Assembly (NCBI GenBank): GCA_934183255.1
Contig: CAKPSD010000003.1
Coordinates: forward strand, 1 to 64,000
Length of the DNA: 64,000 bases
Reading direction: 5' to 3'
Source: an uncultured Bacilli bacterium
Lineage (GTDB): Bacteria > Bacillota_I > Bacilli_A > RFN20 > DUOF01
The translations under genes were made by a program, and so were the position numbers. Below, one piece after another: positions 10,701 to 19,104 of the stretch. Each line of letters starts with the position of its first letter. Position 1 is the stretch's first letter. The notes beneath the pieces were generated by a model, which was not told the DNA's origin, made no database searches, and saw only the letters and a program-made list of their open reading frames with translations.

Positions 10701-12166
10701 CATTTTAGTCCTAATATAGTCTCATAATAAATGTCTTTACCTGGTACTTTTCCTGAACTAGAACAATTTTGTATAGTAACCGAAACAACTTTCGTCGCTA
10801 CATTACCTGCATTGTCTTCTGCACGTAAATAAAGATAATAAGTTCCTGTCATAGAATTATCATTTGATACACTTGTACCACTTATAGGTTTCCAGCAGTC
10901 ATCTTTATCTGGTGGACTAGTTGTTGATGAAGTGCTCCACCAACAATATTGTTTTGATTTTACTCCACTATGTGAATCTGTAACAGATATTCCGCTTACA
11001 GAGTGTGATTTTGCCCATGAAGTCACATATTCATTAGTTGCAAGTGATGGTTCTGTATAAGATATAGTAGGTGCTGTTTTATCTACTCTAAATAAAATTG
11101 CATTTTTATCTTTCTCAACATAAAATGTTTTAGAATCAAATTTCAAATATACATAGCCTGTAGTTCCAACAGTTATTTTTCCATTCGATGTGAATTCTTT
11201 CCACCCATTTCTATTTCCTCCACAATCGTAGTCTTCACTTGGATGTCCACTGCCAATACAATATTCTGCTTTTTTAGCTCCACTATACGTGATAGTTACA
11301 TTATGAGACTTAGCCCAATCTGTTTGTTTGACAGTTTGATTTGTACAATAAGAACCATTATATGCACAAACTGTTGTATCTGTAAGATTACCATCATATT
11401 CATAATTCCAATATAAAAATCCCCCATTATAATTATAAACTATTATTCTCCCTGCTCCAGTTTTGTCAGCATCACTAGCCACATACACATTAAATCCTTT
11501 TTTATAAACATCATTATAAATTGTAGAAAATCCAAAATTAGAATCAGTATACATATTTTCAGTAATTGTTATAGTCTTATACTCATTATATCCAGTGCAC
11601 CAAATAAAACTACTGGTACATTTATCAGTATTATAATAGGCTGTTATTTTACCGTTAGAATATATTGTAATTTCATAATTTTCACTTTTAAAATTGTCTA
11701 TAGTTACTGGCACTCTTTTTGTACAATTTTTATCATCTTCTGTTGAGTCGCCTTTAAATAGGTAACCTTTTTTGCAAAAGAAAATCATACTTCTAGCTCT
11801 AGAACTTTTACTAGAACCATTCGCATAAAAATGTCTATAAATAGTTGTAGTAGAAGGATTACTATTTGTTGCTTGAACAATTCTAAGTTTTATACTATCA
11901 TCAGAAACAGTTACTCTGTCAGCATAATCAGTAAGGTTAGAACCTTCATATTTTTCAGGCTTTCTCCATCCTAACCTTGAATTGTAATCTGATTTGTCTG
12001 ATATCAATGCACTTCCATCATTTAAAGAAAATAAATATGTATAATCAGTAGCTTTTATATTTATAGAACTTACTTTTACTCCTATAAGAAAAAAAGCAAA
12101 CACAAAAACAAGATACTTAAATATCTTCATAATATTAGAATGTAATTTGATGTTTTCATTTCTCAT
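7754..12166 (-). CDS. Large exported Ig-repeat surface protein with Cys-loop modules
   Basis: 1470 residues from the ATG at 12166, which has GAGGAG at 9-base spacing; the in-frame ATG at 12175 lies directly on that Shine-Dalgarno and is disfavoured. A signal segment (IFKYLVFVFAFFLIG, about 15-32) is followed by beta-rich modules of about 100 residues. Each starts near DKTKP/DNTAP, has W-A-x-x-H...V-S-D-x-H-S-G, a Y-C...C pair and GxYYLYVYAEDSN. Three modules in the middle are near-identical (DNA repeats at 8731-9705). The C-terminal 150 residues are acidic and carry no LPXTG or transmembrane anchor, so the protein may be secreted or held by other contacts. It has its own promoter (12198-12226) and terminator. 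It shares its module type with the giant gene at 43198-64000. Likely adhesin or surface-layer role; ligand unknown. Confidence 0.8.
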   Translation of the reverse strand: MRNENIKLHSNIMKIFKYLVFVFAFFLIGVKVSSINIKATDYTYLFSLNDGSALISDKSDYNSRLGWRKPEKYEGSNLTDYADRVTVSDDSIKLRIVQATNSNPSTTTIYRHFYANGSSKSSRARSMIFFCKKGYLFKGDSTEDDKNCTKRVPVTIDNFKSENYEITIYSNGKITAYYNTDKCTSSFIWCTGYNEYKTITITENMYTDSNFGFSTIYNDVYKKGFNVYVASDADKTGAGRIIVYNYNGGFLYWNYEYDGNLTDTTVCAYNGSYCTNQTVKQTDWAKSHNVTITYSGAKKAEYCIGSGHPSEDYDCGGNRNGWKEFTSNGKITVGTTGYVYLKFDSKTFYVEKDKNAILFRVDKTAPTISYTEPSLATNEYVTSWAKSHSVSGISVTDSHSGVKSKQYCWWSTSSTTSPPDKDDCWKPISGTSVSNDNSMTGTYYLYLRAEDNAGNVATKVVSVTIQNCSSSGKVPGKDIYYETILGLKCTTVESYVNFKIDNKAPNKLDFVIDESEPSKKNASAKSHIVKIVASDEHSGMSKISYCWGTSNKLCDLVSWKDYSSVKKANEDLVTDQILLGLKHTGTAYLTAIAYDNVEENKKNSTSSSIELIFDNTAPTVDFKESINKTYIDDWHKKATLKILVEDKPSGILQIEYCFVENASEECSSLIRLETNSAVNVKEFYIPSPQESGRFYLKVKTYDRTYEGPNTETYTSAYQIKIDVDKPYLKPSFNISYDGSWAYNHKITFTLNDDDSKVSSAYYCFKKSNEDGSYNSSAPCIGKVSIGSGNHIVSTEKLESGRYYLYVYAIDSNIDTKNDFDTHTENVIKVDKTKPEIVFDKITYDGKWAYDHEITISVSDAHSGVSSASYCFKVSNKDGTYNSSAPCIGNMKAVANPVKTDQLGSEIYYLYVYAEDSNADRKNSYSTHTENVIKVDKTKPEIVFDKITYDGKWAYDHEITISVSDAHSGVSSASYCFKVSNKDGTYNSSAPCIGNMKAVANPVKTDQLGSEIYYLYVYAEDSNVDYKNKFYKHTENVIKVDKTKPTIEFTKITYNGLWAYDHEITISVSDAHSGVSNAYYCFKKSNEDGTYNSSASCIGNMKTVSKPVSTRELGSGRYYLYVYAEDSNADTKNSRAVYTANVIKVDKTSPVIEFIRITEDGKWAKDHNVVVKVSDAHSGLSEIQYKWCEVGVTKELCENDERAWYIVSKINNEYPNGDYEISSVDNADTKGKLDGGYYLLVKAADDNADIKNSNSLNTKEIKFDNTAPILLNINNKELKNIENNKLLVKAWDEHTSVGKVQISWGTEIKDVEMSKDANGNYVYEFPKEVEGTIKVTLTLIDILGNKDIKEYEIEVDTVSIIAKDKDDNKLVTVPNLSIRRPSRVENKVNYEIEEMVDIEVEEDKAIVVVSEEVENIEVSVNEEEYKKLDNKVIELANSEVCVISIKFSYANEELKKLFVLNKKLNKWYIEK
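8731..9705 (-). repeat. Tandem 315-bp in-frame repeats inside the Ig-repeat gene
   Basis: The string TATCTACTTTTATTACAT recurs at 8731, 9046, 9361 and 9676, an exact 315-base (105-codon) period. The second and third units are virtually identical from about 9100-9390 versus 9415-9705; the unit at 8731 is similar but diverged, and the one beginning at 9676 diverges quickly. The near-perfect DNA identity implies recent duplication or gene conversion. Confidence 0.95.
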
Positions 12167-12197
12167 AATACTCATCTCCTCACACTTCCTTACTATA

Positions 12198-12226
12198 ATT
12201 TTAATTCATTAGATAATTATTTCCAA
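12198..12226 (-). promoter_or_regulatory. Sigma-A-type promoter of the Ig-repeat surface gene
   Basis: On the minus strand, TTGGAA (12221-12226), a 17-base spacer, then TAAAAT (12198-12203). It lies between the terminator at 12273-12298 and the start at 12166, so the Ig-repeat gene is its own transcription unit. Confidence 0.6.
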
Positions 12227-12272
12227 TAATTCTAAAGAATTATGTTTATTATTTCAAATGAATTTCCAAATG

Positions 12273-12298
12273 AAAAAGCTAGTATTTATTACTAGCTA
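12273..12298 (-). terminator. Intrinsic terminator after the InlB-repeat lipoprotein gene
   Basis: Minus strand: AGCTAGTA, a short AT loop, TACTAGCT, then TTTTT. It lies 27 bases after the stop at 12325 and closes the pilin-like/lipoprotein operon. Confidence 0.8.
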
Positions 12299-12324
12299 AT
12301 TTCATATATTTATAAAATTTTTAA

Positions 12325-14241
12325 TTATTTAAAAGTAAAATTACTAAATGCATATATATATTTCATTCCATCTTCAGCGCGGTAATCAATCTTTTCAATT
12401 GTTCTAGTTCCATTAACTACATCACCAAACTTAACAGTTAAAGAAGTAGAACCTACATTAATTACATAACTATCTGATGACTCATTATAACTAAATGAAG
12501 TAAATGTATTAGCAATATTTTTTAAATCTCCAAATAGTTTAACTGTTACAGAATCTATTTCATCAGTAGAATCAAAATTCTTATTAGTATATGTCTTTAT
12601 TATGTGATCATCACCTAAATAAGTAATTTTTATATTTGTATCAAAAGTTTGTATTTTGTTTAAATAATCATTCATTTCTATAATAGACATACTATTTTCT
12701 GGAACATATGCACATAATCTTAAAGTTTCTTCAATATACTCAGGAGCATCTGCTATTGATTTAGCATCTTTACTACAAACATCACCGTCATTCAACACCT
12801 TCCAAGTATAAGAATAAATTTTTAATTTTTCTTGTAACTCTTCACTCCTAGCTAATTGCTTTTGTATTGTTTCACCATAACCTTGAGAAATCTTAATAGC
12901 AGTATCGTAATTTTTGCTAATTTTATTTAATTGTTCATTTAACACTGTATTATTAGAACTTAATTGTATTATATAAGTATCTTTAGGCTTTGCAACAGAA
13001 GTTTCAGTAAATGATTCAACATATTTAATAGTGTAAGTGTCATTATTACTATCTTTGTATTCTACAACTTGCCCACCAGCATCAATAGTAATAAAGTATT
13101 CTCCATTATTTACCTTATAAACAATACCTTTGCTACTAGTAGAGTCTTTTATTGCACTTGTTACATTTAAATCCATTAATTTTATATACTTATATAAATC
13201 AGAAATACTTTTTAACTCTATACCTGCAACATTTACATACTCCTTATTATTTTCTTTCATGATTTCAAGCGAAGTAACTTTTGTTGACGTAACATTTCCA
13301 TCTTTATCTTTAATTTCTGTATATTCATAATAAGTACCAGCAGAATAAAGTCCTTTTATTTTTTCATTTTTACCATTAGTAAATATTTTAATATAAGTTC
13401 TATTTTTAGAATCTGGAGTTAATATATTAAATAGATTTTTAACATGAGCGCTATATTCTCCAGATGTAACAACCATACCCTTTGAATTATTAACAAAAGA
13501 TTTTATACCTTCTTTAACTTCTTCTGCATCTTTTTTTTCTGTACCAAATCCACATAAATTAGTATTTGCACTAATCTTCATAGTTAATGAATCAAACTTA
13601 TCTTTTTCAACAGGAGTATTATAATTTTCAAAAGAATTACATTTATACCAAGTAAATTTTTGATTTTGATACTTTGGAACATTTCTTATATTTGTTGTAA
13701 TTACAGTACCACTTGAATTTTTTATTTCCCCTATTAAAGCATTATTAGCAACTTCAACATAAGGAACATCACTACTTGATGCATCAGTTCTTAAACCAAA
13801 TGGATCAGAATCTTTTTGATTAGTTCCTTCCATTTTTACTATATAAAACTTAACTCTATTTTTTGCTGTACTTGATCCTTTATTAGTAGTATTAGTTTTA
13901 CTACAATCAAAAATAGCTTTATAATTTCCTATAGTATCATCAGTAACTGCAAAATCATAGTATTTATATGATTTATCAGGTGAATCTTCTATTCCATTAA
14001 CTCTTTCTGTTAAGGAACCATCTTTTTTAGTAAAATCTATTCCACTTAATGTACACCCTGCATTAACATAAACTCTTAAATTAACTGTACTACCTTTTAC
14101 ATAGTTTCCTCCACCAGTCGCATAACCAGCTTCACTATCTTCTACTTCTGTAGTAATAGAGAATTTTTCCTCGCCACAACCTGATACTAATCCTATACAT
14201 AGGAAAGATAAAATTAAAAATAATAAACTTTTCTTTTTCAT
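12325..14241 (-). CDS. Lipoprotein with InlB-B-like repeat, function unknown
   Basis: 638 residues. The signal sequence ends in the lipobox LVSGC (Cys at residue 22), so a lipid-anchored extracytoplasmic protein is expected. Residues 27-70 (TGGGNYVKGSTVNLRVYV, then NAGCTLSGIDF) match the divergent InlB B-repeat pattern G-x-Y-x-x-G-S-x-V-x-L. The rest is mixed alpha/beta with a helical stretch near residues 425-475 (ISKNYDTAIKISQGYGETI and on) and scattered cysteines; I do not recognise it. The ATG has GGAGGATAGGACC before it, overlapping the stop of the upstream VirB2-like gene 12 bases away. The two are clearly one operon, led by the promoter at 15168-15196 and ended by the hairpin at 12273-12298. 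A structural or assembly partner of the upstream protein is a guess from linkage. Confidence 0.7.
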   Translation of the reverse strand: MKKKSLLFLILSFLCIGLVSGCGEEKFSITTEVEDSEAGYATGGGNYVKGSTVNLRVYVNAGCTLSGIDFTKKDGSLTERVNGIEDSPDKSYKYYDFAVTDDTIGNYKAIFDCSKTNTTNKGSSTAKNRVKFYIVKMEGTNQKDSDPFGLRTDASSSDVPYVEVANNALIGEIKNSSGTVITTNIRNVPKYQNQKFTWYKCNSFENYNTPVEKDKFDSLTMKISANTNLCGFGTEKKDAEEVKEGIKSFVNNSKGMVVTSGEYSAHVKNLFNILTPDSKNRTYIKIFTNGKNEKIKGLYSAGTYYEYTEIKDKDGNVTSTKVTSLEIMKENNKEYVNVAGIELKSISDLYKYIKLMDLNVTSAIKDSTSSKGIVYKVNNGEYFITIDAGGQVVEYKDSNNDTYTIKYVESFTETSVAKPKDTYIIQLSSNNTVLNEQLNKISKNYDTAIKISQGYGETIQKQLARSEELQEKLKIYSYTWKVLNDGDVCSKDAKSIADAPEYIEETLRLCAYVPENSMSIIEMNDYLNKIQTFDTNIKITYLGDDHIIKTYTNKNFDSTDEIDSVTVKLFGDLKNIANTFTSFSYNESSDSYVINVGSTSLTVKFGDVVNGTRTIEKIDYRAEDGMKYIYAFSNFTFK

Positions 14242-14253
14242 GGTCCTATCCTC

Positions 14254-15147
14254 CTACATCTTTAACGCCTTTTTGATGACATTTTCTAATAGTTTAATAA
14301 CTCCAGTAGCACCATAAGCTATTGCAATACCAATAACGAACCATTTAAGCGAACCAATTTTTTCTTGTCTAACTTGTGGTTCATCAGCAGCTTTAACAAT
14401 TTGAGCACCAACAACAGAAGCCTTAACTATTAATAGAACTCCTAATAAAGCCCATATAACAGGTAAAACAATATTATAAGTAATATCAGTTATTTGTTGG
14501 ATAACAGTTTTAATTCCTTTATCTTCAATATTGTCATAATTAGTATCTGATAATAAATTATAGATATTTATGTTTAATCTAGTAATATAACGATCTTCTT
14601 CATTTTCTGCATCCCATATTTTACAAGTAGAATAACTGCCTTGTCCATCAGAATTTCTATATTGGCAATAATAAGCTGTAACAAAAATAGTATAATAATA
14701 ATCTGTATCTGAAGCATTACTAACAGTATTACGTAGTTTAGATAAAAAAGGATCATTATCTTTAGAAACAAAGTAACTAACTGTTGTAACATTATTATCA
14801 ACATAACTAGAATCACCTTTAGCTATATTATGATCTTTAAGAGTATTACCTCCACTTTTTTCAACAAACTTAACTACTGTTCCATCAGTACAACGTTTAG
14901 AAAGATCATAATTTTGATTACTTTTACACCACATATAGGTAGCTGTATTAGGATCTGATCCAGTAGATGCCACATTTTCAAAACCTCTTTGATAATGAAC
15001 AGTTATTGTAACACCCTCATTAGTAACTGATATTGTTGTATAATTTTTGCTTGGATCATAGTTAGCGCTTACCTCGTTATTTGATACAAGTAACATGATA
15101 AAAGCACTAAACAAGAATATAAAAAAGTATTTAATGACTTTTTTCAT
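14254..15147 (-). CDS. Exported protein with C-terminal VirB2/TrbC-like pilin hairpin
   Basis: 297 residues. N-terminal signal peptide (IFLFSAFIMLLVSNNEVSA, about 8-28), an exported beta-rich region with paired cysteines (MWCK...RC and YYCQY...TCKIW), then two C-terminal helices: NIVLPVIWALLGVLLIVKA (about 222-240) and KWFVIGIAIAYGATGVIKLL (about 265-285). They are joined by a short charged loop ending RQEKIGSLK. This hairpin is the layout of VirB2/TrbC pilins and of pilin-like proteins in Mollicutes-related genomes. The 200-residue ectodomain in front is unlike a classical small pilin, so it may be a pilin fused to a displayed domain, or only a two-pass membrane protein. GAGGTGAT precedes the ATG, and the promoter is visible at 15168-15196. 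No other type IV secretion genes are in the window. Confidence 0.6.
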   Translation of the reverse strand: MKKVIKYFFIFLFSAFIMLLVSNNEVSANYDPSKNYTTISVTNEGVTITVHYQRGFENVASTGSDPNTATYMWCKSNQNYDLSKRCTDGTVVKFVEKSGGNTLKDHNIAKGDSSYVDNNVTTVSYFVSKDNDPFLSKLRNTVSNASDTDYYYTIFVTAYYCQYRNSDGQGSYSTCKIWDAENEEDRYITRLNINIYNLLSDTNYDNIEDKGIKTVIQQITDITYNIVLPVIWALLGVLLIVKASVVGAQIVKAADEPQVRQEKIGSLKWFVIGIAIAYGATGVIKLLENVIKKALKM

Positions 15148-15167
15148 AAAAAATCACCTCTATTAAA

Positions 15168-15196
15168 ATAGTACCTTTTTATTAGCAAAAGTTCAA
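15168..15196 (-). promoter_or_regulatory. Promoter of the pilin-like/lipoprotein operon
   Basis: Minus strand: TTGAAC (15191-15196), 17 bases, TACTAT (15168-15173), about 20 bases before the start codon. It lies just past the rpoC terminator, so this pair of genes is independent of rpoBC. Confidence 0.6.
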
Positions 15197-15228
15197 TTCC
15201 TTGCTTTTCTTTTTTGCGTTTTTTGTAG

Positions 15229-15253
15229 AAAAAAAGGAGCCTTAAAGGCTCCT
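15229..15253 (-). terminator. rpoC intrinsic terminator
   Basis: Minus strand: AGGAGCCTT, a one-base loop, AAGGCTCCT, then TTTTTT. It begins 13 bases after the rpoC stop. Confidence 0.9.
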
Positions 15254-15266
15254 AATATATATTTGA

Positions 15267-18200
15267 TTAATCTAACAAAGTTAAATCATCATCTATTTCA
15301 ATGTCATCAGCTACATCTTGATGAATTGCAAGACCAGTACCAGCAGGTATTAATTTACCTACGATAACATTTTCTTTTAATCCCTTCAAGTAGTCATATT
15401 TGCCCTTTATAACCGCATCTGTTAACATTCTATTTGTTTCTTGGAATGATGCACTAGATAAGAATGAATCAGTCTCTAAACTTGCCTTAGTAATACCTAA
15501 AATCATAGGTCTTGCAACAGCAGGTCTTCCACCTCTAAGTAATACTTCTTTATTAACTCTAGTGAATTCATTGATATCAATTCTAGTACCTGGTAATAAA
15601 TCACTATCACCTGATTCAAGAACTGTCATCTTTCTAAGCATTTGACGTACGATTACTTCAACGTGCTTATCTGAAATTTCATCACCTTGTAATTTATATA
15701 CTTTCTTAATTTCTTTAAGAATGTATCTTTGAACAGCCTTAACATCACTGACTTCAAGTAATTGTTTAGGATTAATACTACCATCAGTTAATTGTTGACC
15801 ATTCTTTACTTTATCTCCAACTTTTACAATAACTTTAGAACCAAAATTAGTCATATATGTTTTCTTATCATACTTGTTAGCAACAACGATTTCGCTTCTT
15901 CCACCGTTTTCAATGATTTCTAAGATTTCACCACTAATTTCACTAATTAAAGCTTCTCCTTTAGGATTACGAGACTCTACTAATTCTTGAATACGAGGTA
16001 AACCTTGAGTGATATCGGCACCAGCAACACCACCAGTATGGAATGTTCTCATGGTTAATTGAGTACCACGTTCACCTATAGATTGAGCAGCCATAACACC
16101 TACAGCTTCACCAATTTCTACTTCATTACCAGTTGCTAAGTTAAGACCATAACATTTTCTACAAACACCATGATCACATTTACAAGTAAATAATGTTCTA
16201 ATTTCTACTTCTTTAATACCAGCATCTACTATTTCTTTAGCTTTAGCTGCACTAATTAATTCATTAGCGTGTACAATGATTTCTCCAGTATTTGGATTAA
16301 CTACATCACGCATAGAAGTTCTACCATATAATCTGTTTTGTAAAGAAGAAATAACTGTATTTTCTTTTTCATTTATGATATCAGATACCATTGTACCAGC
16401 ATCACAACCACAATCTTCTTCATTAACAATAATATCATGAGATACATCGATAAGTCTTCTTGTTAAGTAACCTGCATCTGCTGTCTTTAATGCAGTATCG
16501 GTATTACCCTTTCTAGCACCGTGAGTTGAAATAAAGAACTCAGATACAGTTAAACCTTCTCTAAATGAAGATTTGATAGGGATTTCAATAGTTTGACCAG
16601 TAGTGTTAGCCATAGGTCCTCTCATACCACATACTTGAGAGAAGTTCTTGATACTACCACGGGCACCAGAATTTGAAATATCGCATAGTGGGTTATACTT
16701 ATCAGCTTCAAATTGAGCTTCAACACATTTACTAACTTGCTTATTAACTTCTTCCCATTTCTTAATAACAGCTTCGTATCTACCTTTTTCATCAAGTAAA
16801 CCTTTTTCAAACATAGCATTTGTCTTATCAACAACTTTATCTGCTTCTGCAAGAATAGCTGCTTTTTCAGGGACAACTTTAATATCATTAATAGAAATAG
16901 TAATTCCAGATTTAGTAGAATATTTAAATCCTAAATCTTTCATTCTATCCATCATCTTAGAAGTTTCCATAGTTTTGAATTTATTAAATACATCACTAAT
17001 AATAGGACCATATTGGTTCTTCTTACAAGGTTTTCCAACAGGCATATTTTCAATATATTCCTTAATGTTAGTACCTTTCTTAACAATGTATTTATCATTC
17101 ATCTTTGTTAAACTAGCTGCATCAAATTCATTTAAATATTGATAATCAGTTGGGAAAATAGTATTAAATATTACTTTACCAACACTAGTTACTAAATAAT
17201 CTTCTTGATTATAGTTACGGAAACAAGGTTTTTTCATATTAGCTATTTTAATAGCAATTCTATTATGAGCATGAATTTGGTTAGTATTATAAGCTAACAT
17301 AACAGCATCTTCATCTTTAAATACTTTACCATCACATTCAGCAAAATATTTATAATCTTCAGCCATCTTTAAATCGCCTTTTTCTTCAAAATTCTTCGCC
17401 ATATTTAAGAAATCCTCAGCATTGAATTCTTTAGTTAAATAATACATACCTAAAATCATATCTTGTGAAGGAGAAACGATAGGTGTTCCATCCTTAGGTG
17501 AAAGGATATTATTAGAAGCTAGCATTAATACTCTAGATTCTGTTTTTGCTTCTTCACTTAAAGGAACGTGAACTGCCATTTGGTCTCCATCGAAGTCGGC
17601 GTTGAACGCACTACATACAAGTGGGTGAAGTCTTATTGCTTTACCTTCCACTAGTTTAGGTTCAAATGCTTGAATTGATAATCTGTGAAGAGTAGGAGCA
17701 CGGTTAAGTAATACTGGATGTTCTTTACTTACAGCTTGTACTACATCCCAAATTCTATCATCCATTTTATCAATTAATTTATCTGCTTTCTTATGAGAAT
17801 CAACAATTCCTCTTTTAATCATTTCACAAGCAATGAAAGGTCTAAATAATTGAACTGCCATTTCTCTAGGTAATCCACATTGATACATTTTTAAATCTGG
17901 TCCAACAGCAATAACACTACGTCCAGAATAGTCAACTCTCTTACCTAATAAGTGTTGACGGAATCTACCTTGTTTACCTTTTAATGAGTGAGATAAAGAT
18001 TTTAATGCTCTACCTCCAGCTCCAGTAACAGGTTTATTCTTTCTACCATTATCAATTAATGCATCTACTGCTTCTTGAAGCATTCTTTTTTCGTTATTTA
18101 AAATAACTGTAGGTGCATTCATATCTTGTAATTTCTTTAATCTTATATTACGAGAAATAACTCTTCTATATAAGTCATTTAAGTCACTAGCAGCTAATCT

Positions 18201-19091
18201 ACCACCATCAAGTTGAAGTAATGGTCTTAAATCAGGTGGGATAACTGGAAGTGCAGTAAGAATCATCCATTCAGGTTTATTTTCAGATTGTCTAAAAGCA
18301 TTAATAACTTCTAGTCTCTTTAATAATTTAACTCTTTTTTGATTCTTATCGCCTTGAGTTTCTTTTAACTCTGCTTTAATCTTATTAAATTCTGCTTCTA
18401 TATCTAAATCATGTAATAATGTTTGAATAGCTTCAGCACCAACACCAAATTTAGCACCAGTGAAATCACTAATAAAGTTTGCATTATTACTAAATTCAAA
18501 TGGTTCTTTAGGATTATTAATTCTTTCAAGTAAAGAGTTACCATATGTATATTCATATGATTCTGGATCTAACTTTTCTAGAATTTCACCAATTATAACG
18601 CTAAATCTTTCTCTAGCAGTCTTTTCATCTAATACATCACCTTTATTTAAATGTTTACATGTACCTGGGTCAAGAACTACTTGTGACATGAAGTAAATTA
18701 CTTCTTCTACTTGCTTAGCAGGTATATCAAGTACTAATCCCATTTTAGGAGAAATACCCTTGATATACCATATATGAGCAACTGGAGTAGCAAGTTCAAT
18801 ATGTCCCATTCTTTCTCTTCTAACACTCTTAGAAGTTATTTCAACGCCACACTTTTCACATACCATTCCTTGGAAACGAATTTTCTTATATTTACCACAA
18901 TGACATTCATAATCTTTACTAGGTCCAAATATTCTTTCACAGAATAATCCATCTAATTCAGGCTTTTGTGAACGATAGTTAATAGTCTCTGCTTTTTTAA
19001 CTTCACCATAAGACCATTCTCTAATTTTTTCAGGAGAAGCAAGTCCTACCTTAACTGCTGCATAACGATTTACATCCATAACTGTAGCCAT
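15267..19091 (-). CDS. rpoC: RNA polymerase beta' subunit
   Basis: 1274 residues from the ATG at 19091 ([10 protein letters not shown]), chosen because GGGAGGAAAGAAA stands directly before it; the open frame extends 23 codons further but into rpoB. Zinc-binding CHCGKYKK...CEKCG lies near residues 60-80, the catalytic Mg-binding NADFDGDQM near 495-505, the second zinc cluster [13 protein letters not shown] near 965-980, and [18 protein letters not shown] near 1005-1022. It forms the active-site cleft of RNA polymerase with RpoB. It starts 13 bases after the rpoB stop, so it is co-transcribed, and it is followed by a strong terminator at 15229-15253. The length is typical of Firmicutes/Mollicutes, with no large insertions seen. 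Confidence 0.99.
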   Translation of the reverse strand: MATVMDVNRYAAVKVGLASPEKIREWSYGEVKKAETINYRSQKPELDGLFCERIFGPSKDYECHCGKYKKIRFQGMVCEKCGVEITSKSVRRERMGHIELATPVAHIWYIKGISPKMGLVLDIPAKQVEEVIYFMSQVVLDPGTCKHLNKGDVLDEKTARERFSVIIGEILEKLDPESYEYTYGNSLLERINNPKEPFEFSNNANFISDFTGAKFGVGAEAIQTLLHDLDIEAEFNKIKAELKETQGDKNQKRVKLLKRLEVINAFRQSENKPEWMILTALPVIPPDLRPLLQLDGGRLAASDLNDLYRRVISRNIRLKKLQDMNAPTVILNNEKRMLQEAVDALIDNGRKNKPVTGAGGRALKSLSHSLKGKQGRFRQHLLGKRVDYSGRSVIAVGPDLKMYQCGLPREMAVQLFRPFIACEMIKRGIVDSHKKADKLIDKMDDRIWDVVQAVSKEHPVLLNRAPTLHRLSIQAFEPKLVEGKAIRLHPLVCSAFNADFDGDQMAVHVPLSEEAKTESRVLMLASNNILSPKDGTPIVSPSQDMILGMYYLTKEFNAEDFLNMAKNFEEKGDLKMAEDYKYFAECDGKVFKDEDAVMLAYNTNQIHAHNRIAIKIANMKKPCFRNYNQEDYLVTSVGKVIFNTIFPTDYQYLNEFDAASLTKMNDKYIVKKGTNIKEYIENMPVGKPCKKNQYGPIISDVFNKFKTMETSKMMDRMKDLGFKYSTKSGITISINDIKVVPEKAAILAEADKVVDKTNAMFEKGLLDEKGRYEAVIKKWEEVNKQVSKCVEAQFEADKYNPLCDISNSGARGSIKNFSQVCGMRGPMANTTGQTIEIPIKSSFREGLTVSEFFISTHGARKGNTDTALKTADAGYLTRRLIDVSHDIIVNEEDCGCDAGTMVSDIINEKENTVISSLQNRLYGRTSMRDVVNPNTGEIIVHANELISAAKAKEIVDAGIKEVEIRTLFTCKCDHGVCRKCYGLNLATGNEVEIGEAVGVMAAQSIGERGTQLTMRTFHTGGVAGADITQGLPRIQELVESRNPKGEALISEISGEILEIIENGGRSEIVVANKYDKKTYMTNFGSKVIVKVGDKVKNGQQLTDGSINPKQLLEVSDVKAVQRYILKEIKKVYKLQGDEISDKHVEVIVRQMLRKMTVLESGDSDLLPGTRIDINEFTRVNKEVLLRGGRPAVARPMILGITKASLETDSFLSSASFQETNRMLTDAVIKGKYDYLKGLKENVIVGKLIPAGTGLAIHQDVADDIEIDDDLTLLD

Positions 19092-19104
19092 TTTCTTTCC
19101 TCCC

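Noticed and set aside
14574..14816. Minus-strand 80-residue frame inside the pilin-like gene, and a similar 88-residue one within rpoC (16622-16888)
   Set aside because: Both are alternative-frame shadows of well-supported genes on the same strand.
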